From a virus, in IMG/VR virus record IMGVR_UViG_3300044974_000194, positions 1-32,529 of that record: a DNA stretch of 32,529 nucleotides, one strand, 5' to 3'. The stretch's first letter is position 1. Each line of letters starts with the position of its first letter. Positions 20,636 through 29,191 of the stretch are shown in pieces. The position numbers were made by a program, and so were the translations under genes. The notes beneath the pieces were generated by a model that made no database searches, was not told the DNA's origin, and saw nothing but the letters and a program-made list of their open reading frames with translations.

Positions 20636-21087
20636 ACCTAATCGCAACCAGTCTCCAGTTGGGGATGTCTGTGCTACAGAGCGCGATGGGAAATCCATCT
20701 TTTCTCTGGCAGGGAGTGCTGGTGCGTTGTCTTCCTGCTGCGATTACTGACGCAAACTCGGTCATTGCCGGTGGATTCCAAGATAACGTTCAAGCGCGGA
20801 TCTTGGTTAAGTTCAGCGACTGGAGATTGGCTGACTCGACTCTTGTAACCGTTGACGCTTCGGTCTGGTCTTGTGACGTTGGTTTCACCGCTGACCGTCT
20901 CTTGCAAGAGTCTGGAAGCTTGCTGCTGCAAGAAAACACAGATCGCTTGCTTCTGACTTTTGGCAAAATGATTCCGGTCGTGGGCCGTCTTGTGACCTAC
21001 GATGGGCGACAAATGCGGATCATGTCGGCTAAGAGAGACGGCTCCGGTGCTTACTACGCTCTTGAGCTTGGAGCTAAGACCAAATGA
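20632..21087 (+). CDS. Head-tail connector candidate with LLQE repeat (151 aa)
   Basis: A globular protein with the LLQESGSLLLQEN unit in the middle (shared with the gene at 17608) and a C-terminus of alternating strands (RLVTYDGRQMRIMSAKRDGSGAYYALEL). GTG start overlaps the previous stop. It stands just before the HK97-gp10-like gene, the usual place for head closure proteins; the family is not certain. Confidence 0.5.
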   Translation: MNLIATSLQLGMSVLQSAMGNPSFLWQGVLVRCLPAAITDANSVIAGGFQDNVQARILVKFSDWRLADSTLVTVDASVWSCDVGFTADRLLQESGSLLLQENTDRLLLTFGKMIPVVGRLVTYDGRQMRIMSAKRDGSGAYYALELGAKTK

Positions 21088-21866
21088 CTCCAACCGTCAC
21101 AGTAGATACGTCCCGCTTTGACGCTGCTTGGAAGGAATATCTGCCCAAGACTCGGAGGTCTTTGGCTGATGCTGTTAACTCCCGCACGTTTTTCTTGATG
21201 CTGCGGCTGTACATTCTGCTTCCGCCAAAGTCCCCACAAGCGGCTCGAAACAAGATTCTCGACTACTTCAATCGTCCGATTGGAGCGAGAAGGATTGACA
21301 AGAAGACTGGCAAGTTTCTCGGTCGTTCGCGTGAATTGCGCTTGGTCCACTTGATCGCTCAAGCGAAGAACGCTAAAGCGGGAAAACCCGGACTCTACGG
21401 TCAAGATATGCGTGACGCTGCTGGAAAGCTTCGCCGTCGCGCTGCTGGTTCAGTTGGTTACCTCAAGTCTGCTGTAACCAAAGCAATCAAGAAGCTGTCT
21501 CCGTCGTTTCAACAATTTGGTGGGACTCGACGAGCAAAGAAGGGTTCTGCTCAAGTGCGGATTGTTGCTGGAAATCAAGCTCTCATCAATCTTGCGAACC
21601 AATACGGGTTGCCACAAGAGAACGTTTCAATGCATCGCGGGTCTTCAGCGTATGCATACAATGCAAAAGCCGGTTTCTCACCATCTAGTCATGTCCGCTT
21701 GAACATCGGTCTTGCTGACAACCAGATCGGAAAAGTTGAGGCAATCTACGCAAAAGCGATGCAACAAGCCTACAACGACGAAGCCAAAGAACTTGAGGGT
21801 CACATTACCGCTGCGTTTCAAGCGGCTTTTGATGGTTCTGAATCGAAAGGAATCACTGTCCAATGA
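21084..21866 (+). CDS. HK97 gp10-like neck/tail-joining protein candidate (260 aa)
   Basis: It is basic and helical with a VTVDTSRFDAAWKEYL start, and it precedes the tail terminator and tail tube, which is where HK97-gp10-type proteins lie. At 260 aa it is longer than the usual 110-150, and it has a Lys/Arg-rich middle (AKAGKPG, KKLSPSFQQFGGTRRAKKG). Function inferred from position. The start overlaps the previous stop by 4 bases. Confidence 0.5.
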   Translation: MTPTVTVDTSRFDAAWKEYLPKTRRSLADAVNSRTFFLMLRLYILLPPKSPQAARNKILDYFNRPIGARRIDKKTGKFLGRSRELRLVHLIAQAKNAKAGKPGLYGQDMRDAAGKLRRRAAGSVGYLKSAVTKAIKKLSPSFQQFGGTRRAKKGSAQVRIVAGNQALINLANQYGLPQENVSMHRGSSAYAYNAKAGFSPSSHVRLNIGLADNQIGKVEAIYAKAMQQAYNDEAKELEGHITAAFQAAFDGSESKGITVQ

Positions 21867-22345
21867 ATGGCGTTGCTCTCAGAACTGAACGCGCTTTAGT
21901 CGATTGGCTTGCCGCTCAAGACTGGTCTGCGTCTCCGCTTGGAACCCCAACCTGTTTGACGAGCTACGGTCATGGAGCGTTTACAGATCCAGACTTAGAA
22001 GACCGGATGCCAGACTTTCCGCGCATCGTTGTGCGCTCATCGACTGCGGTTCCGGTGCATCCGATTGACCGGACTTGTGAGGTGGATGTAACCGCTACGC
22101 TTCAGCTTTCCGCTGACGATACTCCCGAATACAACGTGTTGGCTACCGTTGCAGCGTTTGAAAACATCCTGCAACCGCTATTTGTTGACGACAACATTTC
22201 AGAATTAAACGCTGGAGAATACAACGAGTCTGGAGGGTTTGTTGCGTATTTCGCAACACCAACGGACTTCGGCATCAATGACACTAGCGAAAGGGCTAGA
22301 ACTTTTTCGCGTTCAATGACAATCTTTGCAGCAGCAAACTCATAA
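21863..22345 (+). CDS. Tail terminator/completion protein candidate (160 aa)
   Basis: It begins with an amphipathic helix (RTERALVDWLAAQDW), followed by strands with IVVRSSTAVPVHPIDRTCEVDVTATLQLSA, a layout like tail terminators that cap the tail tube. It is followed immediately by the tail tube protein. Start overlaps the previous stop by 4 bases. Confidence 0.5.
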   Translation: MNGVALRTERALVDWLAAQDWSASPLGTPTCLTSYGHGAFTDPDLEDRMPDFPRIVVRSSTAVPVHPIDRTCEVDVTATLQLSADDTPEYNVLATVAAFENILQPLFVDDNISELNAGEYNESGGFVAYFATPTDFGINDTSERARTFSRSMTIFAAANS

Positions 22346-22357
22346 CACACTAACAAC

Positions 22358-22834
22358 ATGGCACTTTCAAAAGGTCTTGCGCTAGTATACGGCGCAAAAG
22401 GAACCATCAAGCTGTACACGGTTGGGGTCGCAAACGCTCTTACCGAAATCACCACCGGAACCATCACGACGATTGAGAGCTACGACGCTTCGCATGAGGC
22501 CGATGTCGAGCAGATCAAAAACTCTGCTGGCGAGGTCGTGGCTCAAGTCTCGGCTAACGAGCGCATTTCACTCAACATCACCTTTATCCCGAGTGCCTCC
22601 ACTTTTGCCCAAGCTAAGTTGGCCGCGAGCCTCCCCAAAGTGAATGGATATGCAGCTATTGCCGGAAGTGATGCAACCACTGTTGGCGGTGGTTCTATTG
22701 ATGGTGATTACGTTTATTCGGGAGGTGGAAGCGTTAAGTTCACCAGCAGCGGTAAGGTCATGGTTACTATTACCGTGACCAAGTATCTCGACGCTTCCGC
22801 TCTGACCGGAACTGCCGCTGTCTTCACGCTGTAA
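22358..22834 (+). CDS. Major tail tube protein (158 aa)
   Basis: A small beta-rich protein (KLYTVGVANALTEITTGTITTIESYDASHEADVEQIKNSAGEVVAQVSA, later Gly/Ser-rich strands and VTITVTKYLDASALT) with the general look of phage tail tube subunits. Position after the terminator and before the chaperone and tape measure supports it. The leader ataacacactaacaac is A/C-rich without Shine-Dalgarno. Confidence 0.65.
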   Translation: MALSKGLALVYGAKGTIKLYTVGVANALTEITTGTITTIESYDASHEADVEQIKNSAGEVVAQVSANERISLNITFIPSASTFAQAKLAASLPKVNGYAAIAGSDATTVGGGSIDGDYVYSGGGSVKFTSSGKVMVTITVTKYLDASALTGTAAVFTL

Positions 22835-22836
22835 TT

Positions 22837-23388
22837 GTGGCAGATCTTGCAAAGATACTCGCAGAGACCGGACCTCAAGCTCCAGTGGTGCTTGGGGTTC
22901 GACTTGTTCCCTACACCGTAGGACACGCGATTGTCTTGCAGCGTTTGCGCTCCCCCTACGTTTTAGGTGGAGAAATTACACCGAGCGATTTAGCGGAGGC
23001 TGTGCTTGTTTGCTCACAGTCTCCGCTTGAATCCATCAGGTCCATCAAATCAATCTGGCGTGACCTCATTCTGTGGTTGTGGGGAAAACGGATTGAGCGG
23101 ATGAACTTGGCCGTTGAGTCCGACAAGTTTCAATTGTGGCTCAAAGAGCAGTCAACCGCTCCCGAAGTGCTGATGGAAAGCGCAAGCAAGCCAAAGACTC
23201 CCGCGATGCCGTGGCCCGAACGGGTTCTTGTTGGATGTCTGAATATTGGGATTGCTCCTGACGATGCGATCCAAATGCCTCTTGGTGACGCAGAAAGGCT
23301 CATTCTAGCTCACGCAGAGATGATGGGTCAGGTTCAGTTGTGGGACGACCAGAGCGAAGCCATTTGGCAGAATCAACAAGCGAACTGA
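22837..23388 (+). CDS. Tail assembly chaperone-like protein (183 aa)
   Basis: The acidic-hydrophobic protein lies exactly between tail tube and tape measure, where tail chaperones act. It has a GEITPSDLAEAVLVCSQSP helix and a PLGDAERLILAHAEMMGQVQLWDDQSE end. Tail chaperone genes often make a frameshifted longer form; I see no clear slippery site at the end of this gene, so no such product is proposed. The start codon is GTG (22837). Confidence 0.55.
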   Translation: MADLAKILAETGPQAPVVLGVRLVPYTVGHAIVLQRLRSPYVLGGEITPSDLAEAVLVCSQSPLESIRSIKSIWRDLILWLWGKRIERMNLAVESDKFQLWLKEQSTAPEVLMESASKPKTPAMPWPERVLVGCLNIGIAPDDAIQMPLGDAERLILAHAEMMGQVQLWDDQSEAIWQNQQAN

Positions 23389-23389
23389 T

Positions 23390-24460
23390 ATGGGTGTACT
23401 TTCTCTACTTGTTAAGCTTGGTCTTGATTCCACAGCGTTTGAGATGGGCGTGAAACGCGCTCAGAGCGTTGGTGAAAAGTTTGGATCAAGCTTCAAGTCT
23501 GCGGTCACCAGCAAGCTTGGCGCGGCTTTGTCGGTTGCTGCTGTTACTGCTTTCACAAAGAATATAATTGAAACAGCAGACCGCATATCTGATTTATCGG
23601 AACAGCTTAATCTAACTACAGATCAAGTTCAGAGGCTTCAAATACTAGCTGGGGAAACTGGTGTAACTTTTGAAAAGTTTGGTTCAGTTCTCGGCAAATT
23701 TGAGCAAGCCAGATTAAAAGCCACTTCTGGAGATGATGACGCGATTCAAACGCTCAAAGCTCTTGGTTTGACAATGGAACAGTTGCGCGACCCGCAACTG
23801 TCAACGATTGACGGGGCAGTCAAAGCTGCTGAAGCCTACAAAAACTCTGGAAGGTCCGCTGAAACAACGGCGGCAATGATTGACGTTTATGGTCTAAAGC
23901 TCAAAACCGCTGCCGCTGCTCTGGCTGATTATAACACAACGTCAAATCGTCTTTTGATTTCAAAAACGGACATTGATGTTCTAGCCAAAGCAAACACTTT
24001 GCTAGAAGAGCAATTTCGGATCATCAAAGGAATAGCAGCACCGACAATTGCGGCAGGAATTACCGCAACTGCAAACGCTATTAACAGTGTTTCAAAGCCG
24101 ACTGAGAGCTTTCTTGAAAGGTTTGATCGTACTATGCGAAAGGCTTACACGATTCAATTGATTAAGAGGATGCCAGATGAAGCGTTGTCCAGAATAGTGC
24201 AGCAGAGAATTGCAGAAGAAAAACAGGGGAAGGTTGGCGATCAAAACACGCCTCCTCCTATTGGAACTGCTCAATTTGAACGGGTAGCTGGCATGAAGTT
24301 TTCAATGGGCGGACCTCAAGACTCTCTTGCTCGCATTGGTGGATTCACTGGCTTTCAATCGTCTCAAGACACTGCAATCAGGAATGCAATTGAGCAGACG
24401 CTTCAGTTGAAGCTAATCGTCAAGAACACGGACAGGACTGCCAACAACACGCAAGACTGA
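23390..24460 (+). CDS. Tail tape measure protein, unusually short (356 aa)
   Basis: The N-terminus (LLVKLGLDSTAFEMGVKRAQSVGEKFGSSFKSAV) and the long coil with DRISDLSEQLNLTTDQVQRLQILAGETGVTFEKF are typical of tape measure proteins. A hydrophobic helical segment (about residues 213-230, PTIAAGITATANAINSV) may be the membrane-interaction part. By the usual rule of about 1.5 angstroms per residue the tail would be near 50 nm, which is short for a siphovirus. Start is ATG 23390. Confidence 0.75.
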   Translation: MGVLSLLVKLGLDSTAFEMGVKRAQSVGEKFGSSFKSAVTSKLGAALSVAAVTAFTKNIIETADRISDLSEQLNLTTDQVQRLQILAGETGVTFEKFGSVLGKFEQARLKATSGDDDAIQTLKALGLTMEQLRDPQLSTIDGAVKAAEAYKNSGRSAETTAAMIDVYGLKLKTAAAALADYNTTSNRLLISKTDIDVLAKANTLLEEQFRIIKGIAAPTIAAGITATANAINSVSKPTESFLERFDRTMRKAYTIQLIKRMPDEALSRIVQQRIAEEKQGKVGDQNTPPPIGTAQFERVAGMKFSMGGPQDSLARIGGFTGFQSSQDTAIRNAIEQTLQLKLIVKNTDRTANNTQD

Positions 24461-24461
24461 T

Positions 24462-25283
24462 ATGGCAACGATCAAAACCAATGTCATCACGCCAGTTGCA
24501 ACTGGATACATTGAGATTTCCCGCGAGTACAACAACGGTGATGGCACTGGTCGTTTCATTACCTACAAGTACCGTGGTAGCAAAGATGCTTTGCGGCTTG
24601 CGTCTGCTGATTGGGTTGCTGCTGGTGGCAAATATCAAATCACTGAAGACGGTCCTTATTCGACTGCAACCGTAACGTTTTCAGGGGTTAACTTTAACCC
24701 TAACACACCAACCGCTCAGGGTCCGTTAGACGAAGATGATCCTGCTCAGCGGTATGAGTTCCGCACAGAATACGTTGATGCATCGTTGTTTGAGCTTCCT
24801 GCCGTCCGCGCTGAAGCCAAAAAGAATCTTGATACTGAGTTGTACTTTGCAGCAGTGAAGCAAGCTGGAGACGATCCGAAGAACAACAAGTTGCCGCTGC
24901 TTGAAACTCAATTTCCGCTGGCTCACAAGTTGGTCAGGAGATTGGCTAGAGGTCAAAGCAGCTTTCAGACTTCCAGAGTGTCTCTAACTCGGATCTCTAC
25001 TTACTCGGCTCGCAACGGTCTTCCTGCCACTCCTCCGATCATCTCGGCAATCTACGATTCAATCACGCTCGCAAACCGGAATGGATTTCCGCAAGTTGTG
25101 CGCAACGTGATGCCTCAAGCACCGCTGGACCCGTTGCTGACTCCAGACGAGACCGCTTGGGCTTGGTTGAAAACCAACGATTCAACCAGCTTGATGATCA
25201 AGACCAACCAAGTCGAAAGAAACGAGACTTGGACCTTTGCAGCGTGGGACCTTTTCGCGTATCCATACAACCCAGCATTCTAA
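24462..25283 (+). CDS. Tail component of unknown type (273 aa)
   Basis: Placed immediately after the tape measure, where distal tail or minor tail proteins usually are. The first 90 residues are beta-rich (GYIEISREYNNGDGTGRFITYKYRG), followed by a helical middle and a second strand-rich part. No catalytic motif is visible. I do not recognise the family. Confidence 0.55.
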   Translation: MATIKTNVITPVATGYIEISREYNNGDGTGRFITYKYRGSKDALRLASADWVAAGGKYQITEDGPYSTATVTFSGVNFNPNTPTAQGPLDEDDPAQRYEFRTEYVDASLFELPAVRAEAKKNLDTELYFAAVKQAGDDPKNNKLPLLETQFPLAHKLVRRLARGQSSFQTSRVSLTRISTYSARNGLPATPPIISAIYDSITLANRNGFPQVVRNVMPQAPLDPLLTPDETAWAWLKTNDSTSLMIKTNQVERNETWTFAAWDLFAYPYNPAF

Positions 25284-25295
25284 CACTTACACACT

Positions 25296-25655
25296 ATGGC
25301 AGACGAAATTCAACTGACGGCTCGCTTGTACGCTTCCAAAGGTGGCGCGTATCTCCCGAGTGTAACCTACACCAAGTCGGCAACAATGGTTGGAACCGAC
25401 ATGGGTTCTCAGACCCAATTGATTGGAACCACCGTTGAAGCTCTGGACGTTCCGGTTGATGTCTCCAGCCCGTACAAGCTGTTGATCTCCAATCTGGATT
25501 CCACCAACTTTGTTGAGTTGGGTTTTGTTTCTGGAACCTACACGATGCGGATTCCCGCTGGCGAGACGCTCTTGATGCCATACGTCAGCGCGACTCTGTA
25601 TCTCAAAGCGGATACCAGCAACGTGACGATCCAAGCGACTTTCTGCGAGATCTAA
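25296..25655 (+). CDS. Tandem tail protein, copy 1 (119 aa)
   Basis: Paralogous to the next gene: both begin MA(D/N)EI(Q/E)(L/M)TARLYASK, have a TxxTxxATMxGxDMGxxTQ turn, a PYKxLIxNLD strand and an IPAGExxL(I/M)P end with a final CEI. A beta-sandwich is likely. Preceded by the leader taacacttacacact. Probably a minor tail or adhesin-support protein. Confidence 0.6.
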   Translation: MADEIQLTARLYASKGGAYLPSVTYTKSATMVGTDMGSQTQLIGTTVEALDVPVDVSSPYKLLISNLDSTNFVELGFVSGTYTMRIPAGETLLMPYVSATLYLKADTSNVTIQATFCEI

Positions 25656-25666
25656 CCGTTTGACCT

Positions 25667-26032
25667 ATGGCAAACGAAATCGAAATGACAGCGCGGTTGT
25701 ATGCGTCCAAAAACGGCGCATCAATCAACCCTCAGACGTTCACCGCTACGGCAAACATGACCGGAAGCGACATGGGTCAAAATACCCAAGATATCGGTTC
25801 CGGTTCTGACGAACTACTTGAGATCGCTGCGGATCTTTCGCTCCCGTATAAGGTGCTGATTAAGAATTTGGACCTCCAAAATGCGGTGTATGTTGGAGTT
25901 TCGATTCCTTACCAGTTCCAGATTCCCGCTGGTGAGTTCATGCTGATTCCGCGAGTGGATTCTAACTTGTATCTGCGAGCAGTTATCAGCGGATCTGTGG
26001 TTAAGGTGTTCGCTCAATACTGTGAAATCTAA
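25667..26032 (+). CDS. Tandem tail protein, copy 2 (121 aa)
   Basis: The second copy of the gene at 25296, with the same start (MANEIEMTARLYASK), PYKVLIKNLD and IPAGEFMLIP. It has diverged to moderate protein identity and slightly longer loops, so the duplication is not recent. It overlaps the next gene by 1 base. Confidence 0.6.
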   Translation: MANEIEMTARLYASKNGASINPQTFTATANMTGSDMGQNTQDIGSGSDELLEIAADLSLPYKVLIKNLDLQNAVYVGVSIPYQFQIPAGEFMLIPRVDSNLYLRAVISGSVVKVFAQYCEI

Positions 26033-26244
26033 TGGCTGTAACGCTTCCATCTAAGGTGGCAGAGCGCGGCATGAAAGCGGACCATGCTCGCGCAATCAAT
26101 CAACTGATTGACGCAGTTCGCAAGATCCAGTTGGTTGCTGGACCGGATCAAGCTATTGAGCAGACTCCGAACGGGACGACCATCAAGATCAAGCAACCGC
26201 CAGCCACAATCGTTGGCGGCACTCCTGACGACTTCTTCTATTGA
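26032..26244 (+). CDS. Small tail-region protein (70 aa)
   Basis: A 70-aa protein with a helical first half (HARAINQLIDAVRKIQ) and a polar end. Not recognised. It lies between the duplicated tail genes and the large tail-tip gene. Function unknown. Confidence 0.55.
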   Translation: MAVTLPSKVAERGMKADHARAINQLIDAVRKIQLVAGPDQAIEQTPNGTTIKIKQPPATIVGGTPDDFFY

Positions 26245-26247
26245 TGT

Positions 26248-28944
26248 ATGCCCGTTGCTACAGACAAGCGTCAGCGGATGTTCAATGCGCGGAACTTGAA
26301 CGATCTGTACGCACGGTTTGACAATAAGTGTGCAAGAGCGTTAGACGGCAAGACCCCGTTTGTTGTTGGTCTCAGTTCCAAGATACCTTTTGGAGTTCAA
26401 TACGACTATTGTATTGATCCAGCCACAAGCTTCTATGTCACCGGAAGCACTCCAACACAGACGCAGATTGCGATTGAGCTTTCAAAGCTTGAGAGCAAGT
26501 ACTTAGACGTTAGCGGAGGTCAGGTTTACGTTGATCACTACGTCACTTCTTTCAACTCTTCATATTGCAACGTTGGCTCAATTCAAAAGTCTTTTGAGTT
26601 ACACAAGCGCAATGTTGACGGCATTGACTACGATGTCCATTTAGGTTGGGACGATTGGGATTCTGGTTTCGATTCTTACGTTAGGTCTTACTTTTCTTCA
26701 GTTGGATCTTCCCCTTCACTGCCTCCCGGTAGAATCCACAACCACAAAACCGCAGTTGCTGAGATACGGATTGAAGGTCTTTTGACTTTCAAAATTCTTA
26801 ACAGTTACAAGCGGTTTGATTGCTGGAGGGTTCACAATTGCGGAAGCAAAGACATGATGGTCTTGCTTCAATTGCCAGACGGCTCAGCGGAGACCAAGAC
26901 AGTTCCTGCAATGGGCTGTAGATCGTTCAGGAGACGCGCTGACGGGACTTGGGCAACAACGTGGAGGGATGGTACTGCTTGTACCTATTTCTTCCCATAC
27001 TTCACCGGAGACGTTCCATACTTTGCTGGTGGTCCACCAATGTATGGACAACCGGATTCTCTAGCGGTATGCATGGAGAGGTCAGCCAAAGCGAACAACA
27101 TTGCAAACCCGTTTTTGTTGCTGCAATGGATGCGAGCAATGGGCGCATGGGTTGACGCTCGTTTTGCTTACGACATCCGCGCACTGTATCCAGAATACTC
27201 AGACCCAACGGATGCAAACACCGCAATTGGAGACGCGATCTTCACTTGGGGACGCGCTAGAGTTCAAATTTACAGCAGCCTTTCCGGTGTCGTCTTTGAG
27301 GATTACATCACTGTATTCACCGGAGTTACCGACTTCATGCCGAAGCTCCAACGCATAGGCATCAACGCTGAGGTTTCTGGTGATGTCTTGGTGATGAGCA
27401 GCAAGAGACCGAATGCGATTGTCAGAATCTATCCGATTGACTGCAACGTATTCTTTGGTTCAACCGATCCATATTGGCAGATCAATCCTACTACAACTTA
27501 CATTTCAATTGCGTATCCGTCCTACTACTACACCCAGAACGTAGCAACACCCAACACGGCAACCCAATGGCAATCCGGAAACGTCCCAACATGGATGGAA
27601 ACAATGCGAACGCTTCGCAGACGGGTTGCTGTGGAAGAGGGTTTCCTTAACAGCTTTGACGATGAAGTGGATATCTCTGAAGAGAAAGTTGGGATCGTCA
27701 GATTAAGCTCAATTGGATTAACAGTAACAGCATCAACCGCCGTTGGCATTGAGGCATTTGACGCCAACGCTTTAAGCGAGATTCCCAACTACGAACGCAT
27801 CGCAAACGTAATAGAATTGCGAACTGAGTTAAGGCCAAATGGATTCTCACCGGCAATTGGTTATTCAAACAACAAATACATATCGGCAACTAAAACATAC
27901 ATCATAGCACAGCCGAGCAATTATGGTGGAATGTATGGATATGTATTCCCGCAGATTAGCACTTCAATCGGTGGTGGAGCATCGTATCCTGCTGTCAATT
28001 GTGCTTACATCGCTTCCGGTGGTCCGTGGGCTTTTTCAAGCAGCGTTTACGACTATAATCTTGAGCGGGTTTTTACAACCGATCCGCTGACTCCAGCTAC
28101 AACCAACGTCTTTGGTTCTGATTTCTGGATCAACAAATGGGGAGGAAAAGGTGGCGTTGATGCGTCTGTCAGAGTTCTGGGGAGACCCAATAAGACGATT
28201 CAAGATAACGGAGTCGCTGACGATGTATTCAAAGACCAAAACAACGCCGCAATGGCTTGTTTGGCTCCGTGGTATACTCAAGTTTCTGTAACCACTACAG
28301 AGCAAGCTTACATTGCGGACATCAGATGGACTTCATCCACTTATTTTGATCTCCAGTTTTCCAGCACTGCAAACGCTCTGAATTACGATGGAATTGGACC
28401 GTTCTACCACAAGATTCCAAAGTCAGCGTTTTTGTGGAATCTGTTGGAAGCTCACGTTTCTGGATGGAATCGGTCTGTCCCGTTAGCTCATGGCGAAGTG
28501 TGGTGTCCAATTTACAGTTTTGATGCTGGCGGTGCATTGGTTGCGGATACGCTTGGAGATTTGATTCCGAAGGATACAACGGTCACTTGCTTGGACACAA
28601 TGTGGGGGCCGTCTTTCTTTATTACACAAAGCCAATACGATTCTTTGATTGCTAATGGAATACAAGCAAAGGAGTTGTATGACGTTAGCTTGTCTCAATA
28701 CTATTGGATAGTTACACAAATGGATCTGGCAACTTACAGCAGATCAAAGGGATTCGCTTCTTTCAATTTCGACTGCTCCAATCAGGTCATTGATGCGTCT
28801 GGAGGCATCTTGACTCCTGCAACCGCTTGGGAGCCAATGCGATCCTACGGCTTCGGTGAGACGACCCAATCTGCCAACTTTGAGGACGTTAACGGAGACC
28901 CATTCTATCGGTTCATTCGATACGTTGATCTCGACGTAGCTTGA
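26248..28944 (+). CDS. Large tail-tip or receptor-binding protein candidate (898 aa)
   Basis: The largest gene of the window, at the end of the tail genes, where host-recognition proteins are found. It is rich in Tyr, Trp, Ser and Asn, with many strand-like segments (YYYTQNVATPNTATQW, FDCWRVHNCGSKDMMVLLQLPDGS), scattered cysteines and no coiled coil. I do not recognise any domain. It may be a tail-tip hub, tailspike or depolymerase; no catalytic motif can be pinned down. Promoter B overlaps its last codons. Confidence 0.65.
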   Translation: MPVATDKRQRMFNARNLNDLYARFDNKCARALDGKTPFVVGLSSKIPFGVQYDYCIDPATSFYVTGSTPTQTQIAIELSKLESKYLDVSGGQVYVDHYVTSFNSSYCNVGSIQKSFELHKRNVDGIDYDVHLGWDDWDSGFDSYVRSYFSSVGSSPSLPPGRIHNHKTAVAEIRIEGLLTFKILNSYKRFDCWRVHNCGSKDMMVLLQLPDGSAETKTVPAMGCRSFRRRADGTWATTWRDGTACTYFFPYFTGDVPYFAGGPPMYGQPDSLAVCMERSAKANNIANPFLLLQWMRAMGAWVDARFAYDIRALYPEYSDPTDANTAIGDAIFTWGRARVQIYSSLSGVVFEDYITVFTGVTDFMPKLQRIGINAEVSGDVLVMSSKRPNAIVRIYPIDCNVFFGSTDPYWQINPTTTYISIAYPSYYYTQNVATPNTATQWQSGNVPTWMETMRTLRRRVAVEEGFLNSFDDEVDISEEKVGIVRLSSIGLTVTASTAVGIEAFDANALSEIPNYERIANVIELRTELRPNGFSPAIGYSNNKYISATKTYIIAQPSNYGGMYGYVFPQISTSIGGGASYPAVNCAYIASGGPWAFSSSVYDYNLERVFTTDPLTPATTNVFGSDFWINKWGGKGGVDASVRVLGRPNKTIQDNGVADDVFKDQNNAAMACLAPWYTQVSVTTTEQAYIADIRWTSSTYFDLQFSSTANALNYDGIGPFYHKIPKSAFLWNLLEAHVSGWNRSVPLAHGEVWCPIYSFDAGGALVADTLGDLIPKDTTVTCLDTMWGPSFFITQSQYDSLIANGIQAKELYDVSLSQYYWIVTQMDLATYSRSKGFASFNFDCSNQVIDASGGILTPATAWEPMRSYGFGETTQSANFEDVNGDPFYRFIRYVDLDVA

Positions 28945-28969
28945 CACAAACCCACCGTTGGGTTATTGG
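28941..28969 (+). promoter_or_regulatory. Promoter B with operator in the spacer
   Basis: TTGACA (28941-28946), 17-base spacer, TATTGG (28964-28969). The inverted repeat AACCCA-CCGT-TGGGTT (28949-28964) fills the spacer. The ATG at 28982 would be only about 6 bases beyond a start site, giving a nearly leaderless mRNA. Confidence 0.65.
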
Positions 28970-28981
28970 TGTCTTCAGCCG

Positions 28982-29191
28982 ATGAAATGTCCGTCCTGCA
29001 ACTGCATTTTTGCCGCAAGTCTCCGCGAGATCGCGAAGGAGTTGGGTGCGTCCAAATCGTCGGCAAAGGCCGAAGCTTCCCGCGCAAATGGAAAGCGCGG
29101 AGGTAGGCCAAAGAAGACCAATGAAACAAGAAATTATTCCAAGTCAGAAACAGTCCGCGCTCGCGATAATGGCGAGCAAATTCAGCGTTGA
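28982..29191 (+). CDS. Small basic protein with CxxC (69 aa)
   Basis: MKCPSCNCIF followed by LREIAKELGASKSSAKAEASRANGKRGGRPKK: a CxxC start and a Lys/Arg/Gly-rich stretch common in small phage proteins with a GKKGGRPKK end. It overlaps the following recombinase gene by 71 bases in another frame, and its last third is probably only the by-product of that overlap. DNA binding is possible. Confidence 0.5.
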   Translation: MKCPSCNCIFAASLREIAKELGASKSSAKAEASRANGKRGGRPKKTNETRNYSKSETVRARDNGEQIQR

